Source: Albirhodobacter sp048262715 (GTDB lineage: Bacteria; Pseudomonadota; Alphaproteobacteria; Rhodobacterales; Rhodobacteraceae). Taken from it: a stretch of 64,000 nucleotides of DNA. A model generated the notes under the pieces. That model did not search any database. It was not told the origin of the DNA and saw only the letters and a list, made by a program, of their open reading frames with translations. Below are positions 9,136-17,125 of this stretch, piece by piece. The stretch spans positions 62,001 to 126,000 of the forward strand of contig JBLXEV010000007.1 in NCBI GenBank assembly GCA_048262715.1, in the 5' to 3' direction. Numbering within the stretch: the stretch's first letter is position 1; each line of letters starts with the position of its first letter. A program made the position numbers and the translations under genes.

Positions 9136-9635
9136 GCGTGAAAATCTCCGGCGAAGGGATCAAATTTGGCGTCATCCATCAACGCGTCGGGCACGAACAC
9201 GCGCACCACACCGATGAAGACCATCAGCACCGAGGAGATCACCCCCGCGAGGTAGAACAGGGCAGAAGGCAGTCCGGTGATCTGCGAGATATTATTCCAG
9301 TTTGCGTTCATCTGTTTGAACGCGCCGAAGAACAGCATCAGCATGGTGACGACGACGACCGCGTAGCAAGCGCGGCGTAGGAAGGGCACCAGACGCGGCA
9401 AGAGTGCCTCGCTGAACTCCGCAATCGCCAGATGCTCACCGCGGCGCAAAAGCACGGCCGCGCCCAGCATCACCAGCCAGACGAGGCCAAGGCGCGACAA
9501 CTCCACCGATTGCCGAAGCCCCGAGGAGAACCCGTAGCGCATCACGACATTCACGAAGACCAGCGCGATCATCAGCATCAGAATCAGCGCCATCGCGTAG
9601 TCAACGCCGCGCCATAAAAGCCGCCAGATTTGCAT
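9132..9635 (-). CDS. dctQ: TRAP transporter small permease DctQ
   Basis: This is the small TRAP membrane subunit, 167 residues with four hydrophobic segments (about 12-33, 47-67, 88-108 and 128-150). The typical RRGEHLAI motif follows the second segment. It bridges the receptor DctP and the transporter DctM. A strong GGGAGGAGGGG ribosome site precedes ATG 9635. As first gene of the leftward operon it lies 69 bases downstream of operator site B. Confidence 0.92.
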   Translation of the reverse strand: MQIWRLLWRGVDYAMALILMLMIALVFVNVVMRYGFSSGLRQSVELSRLGLVWLVMLGAAVLLRRGEHLAIAEFSEALLPRLVPFLRRACYAVVVVTMLMLFFGAFKQMNANWNNISQITGLPSALFYLAGVISSVLMVFIGVVRVFVPDALMDDAKFDPFAGDFHA

Positions 9636-9703
9636 AGGATACCCCTCCTCCCAAAGGATTACTCCGCGCAGGACATGATGCGATGCGAAGTTATTTTAAG
9701 AAT

Positions 9704-9717
9704 AGTTATCGTTAACA
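9704..9717. promoter_or_regulatory. LacI/GntR-type operator upstream of dctQMP (site B)
   Basis: AGTTATCGTTAACA reads TGTTAACGATAACT on the minus strand, 13 of 14 bases identical to site D upstream of idnO. The surrounding stretch is AT-rich, as expected for the dctQ promoter. Binding by the 5683 regulator is inferred. Confidence 0.65.
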
Positions 9718-9856
9718 TTTTTAAAACTCAAGCGCTTTAAAAGCGCGCGGCCCGCAAAAATGCGGAGGAGGGGATGCGTGGGCTGGTGAGGGGGCCAATG
9801 AGGGAGATCGGGTTGGGGCGCATGGGCGCGCGCATTGGGGCGCGTCCGGTTGTGCC

Positions 9857-9893
9857 AAATAGAAACGCGGCGCAGCTTGGGGGCTGCGCCGCG
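9857..9893 (-). terminator. terminator downstream of gnd
   Basis: An 11-bp perfect stem, CGCGGCGCAGC with its complement and a six-base loop (9866-9893), is followed on the minus strand by TTTCTATTT. It starts 27 bases after the gnd stop. Confidence 0.8.
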
Positions 9894-9919
9894 CGGTTGT
9901 GTGGATCAGCCGTTCGGCC

Positions 9920-11323
9920 TTATTTTGCGGCCCATGGCCCGTGTTGGCCCTCGCGGCCATCATCCATGCGCACGAACCCATGCAGCCCGAAGAAATCGCG
10001 CTGGCCTTGGATCATATTCGCGGTGCCACGCTCGGTGCGCATCGTATCGAAATAGGCCAGAGCGGCGCTGAGCGCGGGGGCGGCGCAGCCGTTGAGGGCG
10101 GCAATCGAGGCCACCTTGCGCAGAGCGCCATGGGTTTCCTTGAGCTTGTCGGAGAAGAACGGCGCGGCCATCAGCGAGCGCTCGGGGGCTTCGGCCAGCG
10201 CGCTGGCCATATCGTCGAGCATCGCGGAGCGGATGATGCAGCCTTCGCGCCAGACGCGGGCGATTGCGGGCAGATCAAGCGACCAGCCGAATTGCGCGGA
10301 GGCGGCGGAGATCATCTCGAAGCCCTGCGCATAGCACAGGATTTTGCCTGCGATGAGGGCTTGCTCCAACAGCTCGACAGGCAGGGTGGCCGCGTCAATC
10401 GCTTGCGGGGCTTTGCCGTAGATCGCTTCCATCTCGGCGCGCTGATCTTTGCGGGCCGACATGTTGCGCGCCACGACGGCGGCCTCGATGACGGGGATGG
10501 CGGCGCCCAAATGCTGCGCCTCAATCGCGGTCCAGCGGCCTGTGCCTTTCTGGCCTGCCGAATCCCTGATGATCTCCAAAAGCGGGCCGCCCGATTGCGG
10601 GTCTTGCGCTTTAGCGACCTTGCCGGAAATCTCGATCAGATAGGATTGCAGAACGCCCTCGTTCCATGTCTCGAAAATCGAGCCAATCGCATCGGCATCC
10701 ATGCCCAAACCATCGCGCATCAGGCCGTAGACCTCCGCGATAAGCTGCATATCGGCGTATTCGATTCCATTATGCACGGCTTTCACGAAATGGCCGGAGC
10801 CCTCTTCGCCCATCCAATCCGCGCAGGCGCTGTCGCCATGTTTGGCGGCGATGGCTTGCAGGATATGACCGACACGATCCCAAAGCGCGCGCGGACCGCC
10901 GCCCATGATCGCGGGGCCGTGACGCGCGCCTTCTTCGCCACCCGAGACGCCGATCCCGAGGAACGGTTGGGTGAGCGCGCGCATCCGGCGGTTGGTATCG
11001 TGGAAGTTCGCATTGCCTGCGTCGATGATCAAATCATCCGCATCCAACAGCGGCAGCAGCGCTTCGATCTGATCATCCACGGGCTGTCCCGCGGGCACCA
11101 TCAGGATGATCGCGCGCGGAGTTGCGAGCGCGGCAACGAACTCGGCCAGCGTCTTTGTGGGGGTAATCCGTGCTGCGAGATCGCCTGCGGTCTCGAAGAA
11201 TGTCTGGGTGGTCGCAGTGGTACGGTTCCAGACCGCAATATCATGGCCTTTTTCGGCGATGTTCAGCGCAAGCGCCGAGCCCATCGTTCCAAGGCCGATC
11301 AGGCCGATTTCACTTTTCGTCAT
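9920..11323 (-). CDS. gnd: 6-phosphogluconate dehydrogenase (decarboxylating)
   Basis: This cytoplasmic enzyme oxidatively decarboxylates 6-phosphogluconate to ribulose-5-phosphate with NADP (or NAD). It has 467 residues, the length of the long Gnd form. Seen motifs are GLGTMGSALALNIAEKGH (Rossmann loop), GVSGGEEGARHGPAIMGGG, GSGHFVKAVHNGIEYADM with the catalytic lysine, and RDSAGQKGTGRWT. It lies opposite to the glcG-like operon and, with gntK, completes gluconate use through the pentose phosphate route. Many Rhodobacterales rely on the Entner-Doudoroff route, so its presence inside this island looks pathway-specific rather than housekeeping; that is inference. Confidence 0.96.
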   Translation of the reverse strand: MTKSEIGLIGLGTMGSALALNIAEKGHDIAVWNRTTATTQTFFETAGDLAARITPTKTLAEFVAALATPRAIILMVPAGQPVDDQIEALLPLLDADDLIIDAGNANFHDTNRRMRALTQPFLGIGVSGGEEGARHGPAIMGGGPRALWDRVGHILQAIAAKHGDSACADWMGEEGSGHFVKAVHNGIEYADMQLIAEVYGLMRDGLGMDADAIGSIFETWNEGVLQSYLIEISGKVAKAQDPQSGGPLLEIIRDSAGQKGTGRWTAIEAQHLGAAIPVIEAAVVARNMSARKDQRAEMEAIYGKAPQAIDAATLPVELLEQALIAGKILCYAQGFEMISAASAQFGWSLDLPAIARVWREGCIIRSAMLDDMASALAEAPERSLMAAPFFSDKLKETHGALRKVASIAALNGCAAPALSAALAYFDTMRTERGTANMIQGQRDFFGLHGFVRMDDGREGQHGPWAAK

Positions 11324-11560
11324 GGGCGCTGAACCCCTTCGCTGTTGAGTAGGACGCGGAAGGCGACGTGGTCGCCTTAGGATTGGATATAGTCTTCATA
11401 AGCCTGTGGGATCAGATGTTCGAGACCGTTTCGGGCATAAAATCTTCGCCCTAAGGGGGCGATTGAAGGCGATGTTAGCGCGAACGAAACGCGGGCGCCA
11501 TTCGATTTTATTGTCTGAAGGACTGACATTTGGATCGCAAACTCTCTTCTCTCTGCCGTT

Positions 11561-11574
11561 TGTTAACGTTATCA
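11561..11574. promoter_or_regulatory. LacI/GntR-type operator upstream of the glcG-like operon (site C)
   Basis: TGTTAACGTTATCA lies 34 bases before the 11609 start codon and 237 bases from the divergent gnd start. It shares the TGTTAAC half-site with sites B and D. Its position favours control of the rightward operon; control of gnd is less certain. Confidence 0.6.
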
Positions 11575-11608
11575 TTCCATGTGATCAAACAAAATCTAGG
11601 GGGGTGGC

Positions 11609-12049
11609 ATGTTTACGACCACGCAATCGGCGCTGACCCATGTGGGCGCGATGGCGATGCTGGCGGCAGGGATCGCCAAGGCCGAAGAGATCGGCCAGCC
11701 GCAATGCATTGTGATCGTGGATGCCTCGGGGGAGGTGATTGCGGAACTGCGGATGACGGGCGCGAAGTTTTTGAGCCGGAAGAGCGCGCGATCCAAGGCG
11801 ATGACGGCGGCAAGCATTGGCGTGCCGAGCAACCAGATCCCCGAAGCGGTGCGCCCGTTGATCGGCATGGCCACGCAGGGCGCGATGACGGGGCTGCAAG
11901 GCGGCTTGCCGATCCGCGTCAACGGTGCCTTGTTGGGCGGGATCGGTGTCGGATCGGGCAGCGGCGCGCAGGATGTTGCGGTGGCGCTCGCCGCGTTGGC
12001 GGCGATTGGGGCTGATACGGGGCCGGAGATTACGGGAGAGGGGCTATGA
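11609..12049 (+). CDS. GlcG/HbpS-family protein (DUF336)
   Basis: This 146-residue protein belongs to the GlcG/HbpS superfamily (DUF336). It has the characteristic IVIVDASGEVIAELRM strand near residue 35, the K-A-M-T-A-A helix, and the GGLPIRVNGALLGGIGVGSG core. Members occur beside glycolate, dihydroxyacetone and sugar-acid genes, and some bind heme or cobalamin, but no general reaction is known. The four-base ATGA overlap with the next gene makes it the first cistron of a three-gene operon with a dehydrogenase and a small EthD-like protein. A GGGGGG ribosome site precedes the ATG. Confidence 0.85.
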   Translation: MFTTTQSALTHVGAMAMLAAGIAKAEEIGQPQCIVIVDASGEVIAELRMTGAKFLSRKSARSKAMTAASIGVPSNQIPEAVRPLIGMATQGAMTGLQGGLPIRVNGALLGGIGVGSGSGAQDVAVALAALAAIGADTGPEITGEGL

Positions 12050-12966
12050 CGGGGATGGACGAGGCAGGAATGAGCCATATGGGGATGGATATTGCGGTGC
12101 TCGGCACAGGGCTGATGGGCGCGCCAATGGCGCGGCGGCTGGCAGCGGCGGGGCATAGGCTACGGGTGTGGAATCGCTCTCCCGCGCGGGCGCAGGCCTT
12201 GGCCGATGTGGCGGAGGTCTGCGAGACGCCCGTGCAAGCGGCGACGGGCGCGCAGATCGTGATTGCGATGCTGCTCGACGGGCCCGCGACGCGCGAGGTT
12301 TTGCTGGAACAGGGCGTGCTCTCGGCGATGGAGCGCAGCGCGGTGCTGGTGGATATGGGCTCGGTCGATCCGGCAACGGATCGCGATCTGGCGGCACAGT
12401 CGCAGGCGCTCGGCCTCGCGTTTCTTGACGCACCGGTATCGGGCGGTGTTGTCGGCGCCGAGGCGGGGAGTTTGAGCATTTTTGTGGGTGGGGATCCCGA
12501 TGTTCTGGCGCGGGTTGCGCCCGTTCTAGAGATCATGGGCCGCCCGACCCATCTGGGCGCTGTTGGCGCAGGGCAAGCGACGAAACTGGCCAATCAACTC
12601 ATCGTGGCGACAACGATTGGCGCTGTGGCCGAAGGGTTGCGGCTGGCTGAGGCGGCGGGGTGCGACCCTGCATCGGTGCGCGCGGCGCTGATGGGCGGGT
12701 TTGCCGATAGCCGGATTTTGGAGCTGCACGGCGCGCGGATGGTGGCGGGCGATTATACCCCCGGCGGGCGCTCTGTCGCGCAGCTCAAAGATATCGTCAA
12801 CGCGCTGGCCGTGGCGCAGGAGCGCGGCTTGGATCTGCCATTGGCCAAGACGGTCGAGGCCGGATTCCGCGACTTGGTGGAGCAGTATGAAGGCGCGGAT
12901 CTGGACCATTCCGCCTATCACCACTGGCTGAAGGTGAGCGGGCGCGTGCCGGAGGGGAAAAGCTGA
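12046..12966 (+). CDS. 3-hydroxyisobutyrate dehydrogenase-family oxidoreductase (copy 1)
   Basis: This NAD(P)-dependent beta-hydroxyacid dehydrogenase has up to 306 residues. The Rossmann motif GTGLMGAPMARRL begins near residue 20, the substrate loop is DAPVSGG near 128, and the catalytic lysine lies in GAGQATKLANQL near 178. Family members reduce or oxidise beta-hydroxyacids such as tartronate semialdehyde or 3-hydroxyisobutyrate; the substrate here is unknown but the island suggests a sugar-acid derivative. ATG 12046 overlaps the previous stop; methionines at residues 4, 9, 12 and 14 are alternative starts. Its stop overlaps the next start by one base. A related gene lies at 15828. Confidence 0.88.
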   Translation: MTGMDEAGMSHMGMDIAVLGTGLMGAPMARRLAAAGHRLRVWNRSPARAQALADVAEVCETPVQAATGAQIVIAMLLDGPATREVLLEQGVLSAMERSAVLVDMGSVDPATDRDLAAQSQALGLAFLDAPVSGGVVGAEAGSLSIFVGGDPDVLARVAPVLEIMGRPTHLGAVGAGQATKLANQLIVATTIGAVAEGLRLAEAAGCDPASVRAALMGGFADSRILELHGARMVAGDYTPGGRSVAQLKDIVNALAVAQERGLDLPLAKTVEAGFRDLVEQYEGADLDHSAYHHWLKVSGRVPEGKS

Positions 12967-13310
12967 TGATCACCCGCAGTGCCATTTTTCGCGGCCGGAT
13001 CCACGCAGGGCAGGAGGCGCTGTTCTATCGGCTTGTCGAGGAGAAGATGATCCCCGCATGGCGGCAGATGCTCCACGCGCAATCAGTGCGCGCCTATCGA
13101 CCCCACGCGGCGGAGCCAGGGTTTGAGGATGTGTTCCTCGTCCAGCAGGTCGATTACCCCTCGCATGCGGCGCTGGCGGAGGCGCTGGCTTTCCCGAACC
13201 GTGCCGCCGCCATGGCCGCGATGGAGGAAATTCGCCCGCTCTATGAGGGGTTCCATCATCATGTCGTCTATGAGCCGCTTGGCGCGGGCACGGAAGTGCG
13301 CTCCGGCTAA
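12966..13310 (+). CDS. small EthD/ABM-like protein (copy 1)
   Basis: This 114-residue protein begins MITRSAIFRGRIHAGQEALF, a beta strand and helix of the dimeric alpha/beta-barrel (ferredoxin-like, EthD) kind, and has a second similar unit near DVFLVQQVDYPSHAALAEAL. A GFHHHVVYEP motif near the end could bind a ligand or metal. It is paralogous to the protein at 16712, with the same start, the same WxxxxP-type spacing and the same HHHV motif. It directly follows a dehydrogenase in each case, so a shared or sequential reaction is likely. The exact function is not recognised. Confidence 0.8.
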   Translation: MITRSAIFRGRIHAGQEALFYRLVEEKMIPAWRQMLHAQSVRAYRPHAAEPGFEDVFLVQQVDYPSHAALAEALAFPNRAAAMAAMEEIRPLYEGFHHHVVYEPLGAGTEVRSG

Positions 13311-13340
13311 GTCATTGGCTGAAGACGGATGCTGGCATGA

Positions 13341-13377
13341 GAAAGGGGCAGGGCTATTTTCAGCGCCTGCCCCTTTC
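13341..13377. terminator. bidirectional terminator between the copy 1 cassette and idnD
   Basis: A 12-bp perfect stem, GAAAGGGGCAGG with its complement and a 13-base loop, sits between converging genes. The CTTTC ends give short U-rich tails on both strands. Confidence 0.75.
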
Positions 13378-13388
13378 GAGATCTGCTC

Positions 13389-14420
13389 TTAGGCGGTCGC
13401 GAAGACGATCTGCGCCTTCACAGCCTTTTCGCGGTTGCCTGCGGTCTGGAAAGCCTCTTCCGCGTGATCCAGCGCGAAGCTGTGGGTGATGAAGGGCTTC
13501 ACGTCGATCAGCCCTTTTTGCATCAGGCTCACGCCGGTGTGGAATTCTTCATGGAAGCGGAACGATCCTTTGAGGGAAAGCTCCTTTGCGGTCATCGCCT
13601 GCACCGGAAGGGTCATATCGCCGCCAAGGCCGAGCTGCATGATTGTTGCGCCGGGACGCAGGGCAGGGATGGCACCCGCCAGCGCCACCGCCGCGCCGGA
13701 GCATTCATAAAGGAAATCGAAGGTGCCCTTATCGGCCTCATAGTCTTTGAGCGCCTCGGGGCCTGCTTTGATCACCCGATCCGCGCCCGCGACACGCGCC
13801 ATCTCGAGGGTGAAATCGCTCAGATCCGTCGCCACGATCAGATCCGCGCCTGCGCGGCGCGCGGCCAGAATGCTCAGGATACCGATCGGGCCGCAGCCCG
13901 TGACCAGCACCGATTTGCCCAGCATCGGCCCCGCGCGTTTGGTGGCATGCAGGCACACCGCCAGCGGTTCGGCCATCGCGGCCTCGCCCGCCGTCAGCCC
14001 ATCGGCAGGCGCGCATTGCGCGGCATGGGCCACGAGCACCTCGCGGAACGCGCCTTGAATATGGGGGAAGGGCATCGCGGAGCCGTAAAACCGCATATTG
14101 AGGCATTGGTTGAACATCGCCTCATCGCAGTATTTGCAGGCCCCGCAGGGCCGCGACGGCGAGACCGCGACGAGTTGCCCTTCGCGCAGATGCGTGACGC
14201 CTTCGCCGAGCGCGGAGACATAGCCCGAGACCTCATGGCCCAGCACCATCGGCTCGCGCAGGCGCACGGAGCCGAAACCGCCGTGGTTGTAATAGTGCAG
14301 ATCGGAGCCGCAAATCCCGCCCGCCGCCAGCCGGATTTGGACTTCTCCGGGACCGGGGGTTTCAACGGGCCGCTCCTCAACGCGAAGATCTTTTGCGGCG
14401 TGAATGACGATAGATTTCAT
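13389..14420 (-). CDS. idnD: L-idonate 5-dehydrogenase
   Basis: This zinc-dependent medium-chain dehydrogenase has 343 residues and oxidises L-idonate to 5-keto-D-gluconate. GGICGSDLHYYNHGG near residue 35 carries a catalytic zinc cysteine and resembles the E. coli IdnD motif; GHE follows near 65. Four cysteines in CGACKYCDEAMFNQC mark the structural zinc site. The cofactor loop is VLVTGCGPIGILSI near 170. It is transcribed away from idnO, with operator site D between them, 91 bases upstream of its ATG. Sorbitol or xylitol dehydrogenases are close relatives, but the context with idnO and gntK favours IdnD. Confidence 0.9.
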   Translation of the reverse strand: MKSIVIHAAKDLRVEERPVETPGPGEVQIRLAAGGICGSDLHYYNHGGFGSVRLREPMVLGHEVSGYVSALGEGVTHLREGQLVAVSPSRPCGACKYCDEAMFNQCLNMRFYGSAMPFPHIQGAFREVLVAHAAQCAPADGLTAGEAAMAEPLAVCLHATKRAGPMLGKSVLVTGCGPIGILSILAARRAGADLIVATDLSDFTLEMARVAGADRVIKAGPEALKDYEADKGTFDFLYECSGAAVALAGAIPALRPGATIMQLGLGGDMTLPVQAMTAKELSLKGSFRFHEEFHTGVSLMQKGLIDVKPFITHSFALDHAEEAFQTAGNREKAVKAQIVFATA

Positions 14421-14501
14421 GTAACCTCACACGGGTAGGATTGCAGCGCGGCCCGCGAAGGGCGGGCGCAGGTCGTTTGACGGGGTGCCAGCATTCCTTG
14501 C

Positions 14502-14530
14502 TTGACACCTTTGTTAACGATAACATAAAT
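14502..14530 (+). promoter_or_regulatory. idnO promoter with embedded operator (site D)
   Basis: TTGACA (14502-14507) and CATAAA (14524-14529) form a plausible -35/-10 pair with a 16-base spacer. The palindrome TGTTAACGATAACA (14512-14525) fills that spacer, the same arrangement as at lacI. A bound repressor would block the polymerase. The site also lies upstream of the divergent idnD. Confidence 0.75.
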
Positions 14531-14569
14531 AACGTGCAAACGAATGTCGAGCGAAAAACTGGGGGAAGC

Positions 14570-15337
14570 ATGAGCCTGAAACTCTTCGATCTGACGGGAA
14601 AACGGGCGTTGATCACGGGATCTTCGCAAGGAATCGGTGAGGCGCTGGCGGTTGGCTTGGCGGCGGCGGGGGCGTCTATCGTTCTCAACGGGCGCGATGC
14701 GGAAAAGCTCGCGGCGGCGGCGGAAAAGCTGCGCGCGACCGGCGCTGCGGTCGAAACTCTGGCGTTTGACGTCACCGACCATGCCGCCGTGCGCGCGGCG
14801 GTGGACGGGTTCGAGGCCGAGATCGGCCCAATCGACATTTTGATCAACAACGCAGGGATGCAGCATCGCGGCCCGCTGGAAGAGTTTCCGGCGGATGCGT
14901 TCGAGCGCCTGTTGCAGACCAATATCGCCTCGGTCTTCCACGTCGGCCAAGCGGTTGCGCGCCATATGATCGGGCGCGGTGCGGGCAAGATCGTCAATAT
15001 CTGCTCGGTGCAGACCGCGCTCGCGCGCCCCGGTATCGCGCCCTACACCGCGACCAAAGGTGCTGTCGCGAATCTCACCAAAGGCATGGCGACGGATTGG
15101 GCGAAATACGGGCTCCAATGCAACGGCCTCGCGCCGGGGTATTTCGAGACGCCGCTCAATCAGGCGCTGGTGGATGATCCGGAGTTCAGCGCGTGGCTGG
15201 CCAAACGCACCCCTGCGGGCCGTTGGGGCAAGGTGGAGGAACTGGTCGGCACCGCGATTTTCCTGTCATCGGGCGCATCCTCCTTCGTCAATGGCACCAC
15301 CGTCTTTGTGGACGGGGGCATCACGGCGTCGCTATGA
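14570..15337 (+). CDS. idnO: gluconate 5-dehydrogenase (5-ketogluconate reductase), SDR
   Basis: This classical short-chain dehydrogenase of 255 residues reduces 5-keto-D-gluconate to D-gluconate with NAD(P)H. It shows GSSQGIGEALA (cofactor loop, about 17-27), NNAGMQHRGPLEEF near 90, the active-site serine in ICSVQ, YTATKGAV with Tyr and Lys near 158, and a C-terminal FVDGG. The MQHRGPLE segment is typical of IdnO/Ga5DH proteins. ATG 14570 follows a GGGGGAAG ribosome site. Its last bases overlap gntK by four, consistent with one transcript idnO-gntK-dehydrogenase-small protein. Confidence 0.92.
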   Translation: MSLKLFDLTGKRALITGSSQGIGEALAVGLAAAGASIVLNGRDAEKLAAAAEKLRATGAAVETLAFDVTDHAAVRAAVDGFEAEIGPIDILINNAGMQHRGPLEEFPADAFERLLQTNIASVFHVGQAVARHMIGRGAGKIVNICSVQTALARPGIAPYTATKGAVANLTKGMATDWAKYGLQCNGLAPGYFETPLNQALVDDPEFSAWLAKRTPAGRWGKVEELVGTAIFLSSGASSFVNGTTVFVDGGITASL

Positions 15338-15831
15338 GCCAGCGGTTTGTTGTCATGGGGGTGAGCGGCTGCGGCAAAAGCACGGTCGCGCAGCTTTTGG
15401 CGGACCGGATCGGTGGTGTCTTCACCGATGGGGACGCGCTGCACCCGCAGGCCAATATAGACAAGATGGCGCGCGGCGAGCCGCTACAAGATGCGGATCG
15501 CTGGCCGTGGCTTCGGCTGGTCGGGCAGGCGTTGGCGCAAGATGGACAAGTGATTGCCTGTTCGGCCCTCAGGCGCAGCTACCGCGATTTGATCGCGGCG
15601 GAGGCGGGCGCGCCTGTGACCTTCCTCTATCTGGAGGGCAGCCGCGATGTTTTGCTCAAACGGATGGCGGCGCGACCAGGCCATTTCATGCCCGTGTCTT
15701 TGCTCGATAGCCAATTGGCAACGTTGGAAGTGCCATCGCCGGAGGAGAACGCGGTGGCCGTTTCAATCAATCATGCGCCGGAGGAGATCGTGACACGGTT
15801 CCTCGCGGCCCTTCCGGAGGGGGAGCTATGA
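15334..15831 (+). CDS. gntK: gluconokinase
   Basis: This 165-residue P-loop kinase phosphorylates D-gluconate to 6-phosphogluconate with ATP. The Walker A motif is GVSGCGKST (about 9-17), followed by the family's DGDALHPQANIDKMARGEPL, CSALRRSYRDLI, and RPGHFMPVSLLDSQ segments. The length and motifs match GntK/IdnK. Its product is the substrate of Gnd, encoded at 9920. ATG 15334 overlaps the idnO stop and its own stop overlaps the next start (ATGA), so expression is tightly coupled. Confidence 0.96.
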   Translation: MSQRFVVMGVSGCGKSTVAQLLADRIGGVFTDGDALHPQANIDKMARGEPLQDADRWPWLRLVGQALAQDGQVIACSALRRSYRDLIAAEAGAPVTFLYLEGSRDVLLKRMAARPGHFMPVSLLDSQLATLEVPSPEENAVAVSINHAPEEIVTRFLAALPEGEL

Positions 15832-16715
15832 CACTCAAAATCGCTTTGATCGGCGCGGGGGCGATGGGCGGCGCAATCGGTGCGCGGCTTGTGGAAACGG
15901 GGCAACGCCTCACCGTGTTCGATCTGAATTCCGAGGCTGTGCAGGCTTTGGTCGCCAAGGGCGCGCATGCGGCGGCAAGTGCGGCAGAGGCGGCTGCGGC
16001 GTCGGATTACGTAATCACCAGCCTGAACGCGCCGCGGATCGTCGATCTGGCGGTGTTCGGCAAAGACGGCGTGGCGGCGGGCGCGAAGCCGGGGACATTG
16101 ATCATCGACATGTCGTCGATTGATCCCGATGCAACCAAGGACCTTGCGCGCAAAGCGGGCGAGGCGGGGCTGCGCTGGGTCGATAGCCCGCTTTCGGGCG
16201 GCGCGCCCAAGGCGGCGATTGGTCAGTTGACGCTGATGTGCGGCGGGCCGCAGGCGGATGTGGACGAGGCGAGATCGGTGCTCGCCCATGTCGCCAGCAA
16301 CATCACGCGGATGGGCGAGCACGGGGCGGGGCAGACTACGAAGCTGATCAACCAAGTGCTCTGCGGCCTCAACTTTATGGCGGTGGCCGAGGCGACGCAG
16401 CTCGCGCTGGACGCAGGCGTGGACGCGGCGATGATCCCCGTGGCGCTCAAAGGCGGGCGCGCGGATAGCGCTATCTTGCAAGAATATATGCCGCGGTTCG
16501 CGACCAAGGATTATCGCCGCACCGGACGGATCGACAATATGGTCAAGGATCTGAACGGTGCGCAGGATCTCGCGCGGCGCACCAATACCTCAATGCCGAT
16601 GACGGCACTGTGCAACGAAATCCACCGCATGCTGACCTCTGCGGGTCTAGGCGGTGAGGATCAGGCCGCCCTGATGGAATATTTCCAAGGGCCAGATAGG
16701 GAGAAGTTTGAATGA
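15828..16715 (+). CDS. 3-hydroxyisobutyrate dehydrogenase-family oxidoreductase (copy 2)
   Basis: This 295-residue NAD(P)-dependent beta-hydroxyacid dehydrogenase has GAGAMGGAIGARLVETG at the N-terminus, DSPLSGGAPKAAIG near 123, and the catalytic lysine in GAGQTTKLINQV near 168. It is related to but clearly diverged from the 12046 protein, so the two probably act on different substrates or stereoisomers. It is co-transcribed with idnO and gntK, and overlaps both neighbours by four bases. Tartronate semialdehyde (GarR-like), L-threonate or 3-hydroxyisobutyrate-like acids are possible substrates; none is proved by the sequence. Confidence 0.88.
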   Translation: MTLKIALIGAGAMGGAIGARLVETGQRLTVFDLNSEAVQALVAKGAHAAASAAEAAAASDYVITSLNAPRIVDLAVFGKDGVAAGAKPGTLIIDMSSIDPDATKDLARKAGEAGLRWVDSPLSGGAPKAAIGQLTLMCGGPQADVDEARSVLAHVASNITRMGEHGAGQTTKLINQVLCGLNFMAVAEATQLALDAGVDAAMIPVALKGGRADSAILQEYMPRFATKDYRRTGRIDNMVKDLNGAQDLARRTNTSMPMTALCNEIHRMLTSAGLGGEDQAALMEYFQGPDREKFE

Positions 16716-17047
16716 TTACCCGTTATGCGCTGTTCGAGGGCGCTGTCCATGAGGGCCAAACTGCGGCGTTCCAAGCGGCGGTGAAAGAACGGCTGGCGCC
16801 GATTTGGGCGACCTTCCCGGGGGCTTGTGAAGTGCGGGTGATGTTTGGCGCGGAGCGCGACGAGGGCGCGCCCGAATTCCCCTTGGTTCTCGCGATCAGC
16901 TACCCTGACCGCGCGGCGATGGGGCTGGCACTGGAGTCGGAAGCGCGGGCGACCTCGCGCGAGGTGACAGGCGAAATCGTTGCGCAATATTTCACGGGCC
17001 GGATCCACCATCACGTGACCGAAGCGAACCTCTACCCCGTGGCATAA
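16712..17047 (+). CDS. small EthD/ABM-like protein (copy 2)
   Basis: This 111-residue protein is paralogous to the product of 12966. Both open with MITR-A-F-G, share a GQ-A-F helix, a P-W motif near residue 30, a YP-x-x-AAM segment, and an HHHV motif near the C-terminus. A dimeric ferredoxin-like fold is likely. ATG 16712 overlaps the stop of the second dehydrogenase, and a terminator follows, so it is the last gene of the idnO operon. The biochemical role is unknown. Confidence 0.8.
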   Translation: MITRYALFEGAVHEGQTAAFQAAVKERLAPIWATFPGACEVRVMFGAERDEGAPEFPLVLAISYPDRAAMGLALESEARATSREVTGEIVAQYFTGRIHHHVTEANLYPVA

Positions 17048-17069
17048 CGCGGCGCTCAGACAGATATGC

Positions 17070-17105
17070 AAAAGGCCTCGGAAATTCTCCGAGGCCTTTT
17101 CTTTT
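17070..17105 (+). terminator. terminator of the idnO operon
   Basis: A perfect 13-bp stem, AAAAGGCCTCGGA with its complement and a five-base loop, is followed by CTTTT. It also serves the converging phyR gene on the minus strand. Confidence 0.92.
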
Positions 17106-17125
17106 GACGTGCAACGCGCTGGTCG

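Noticed and set aside
9899..11332. 477-codon frame on the plus strand opposite gnd
   Set aside because: Gnd on the minus strand has all family motifs; the opposite frame matches nothing known.
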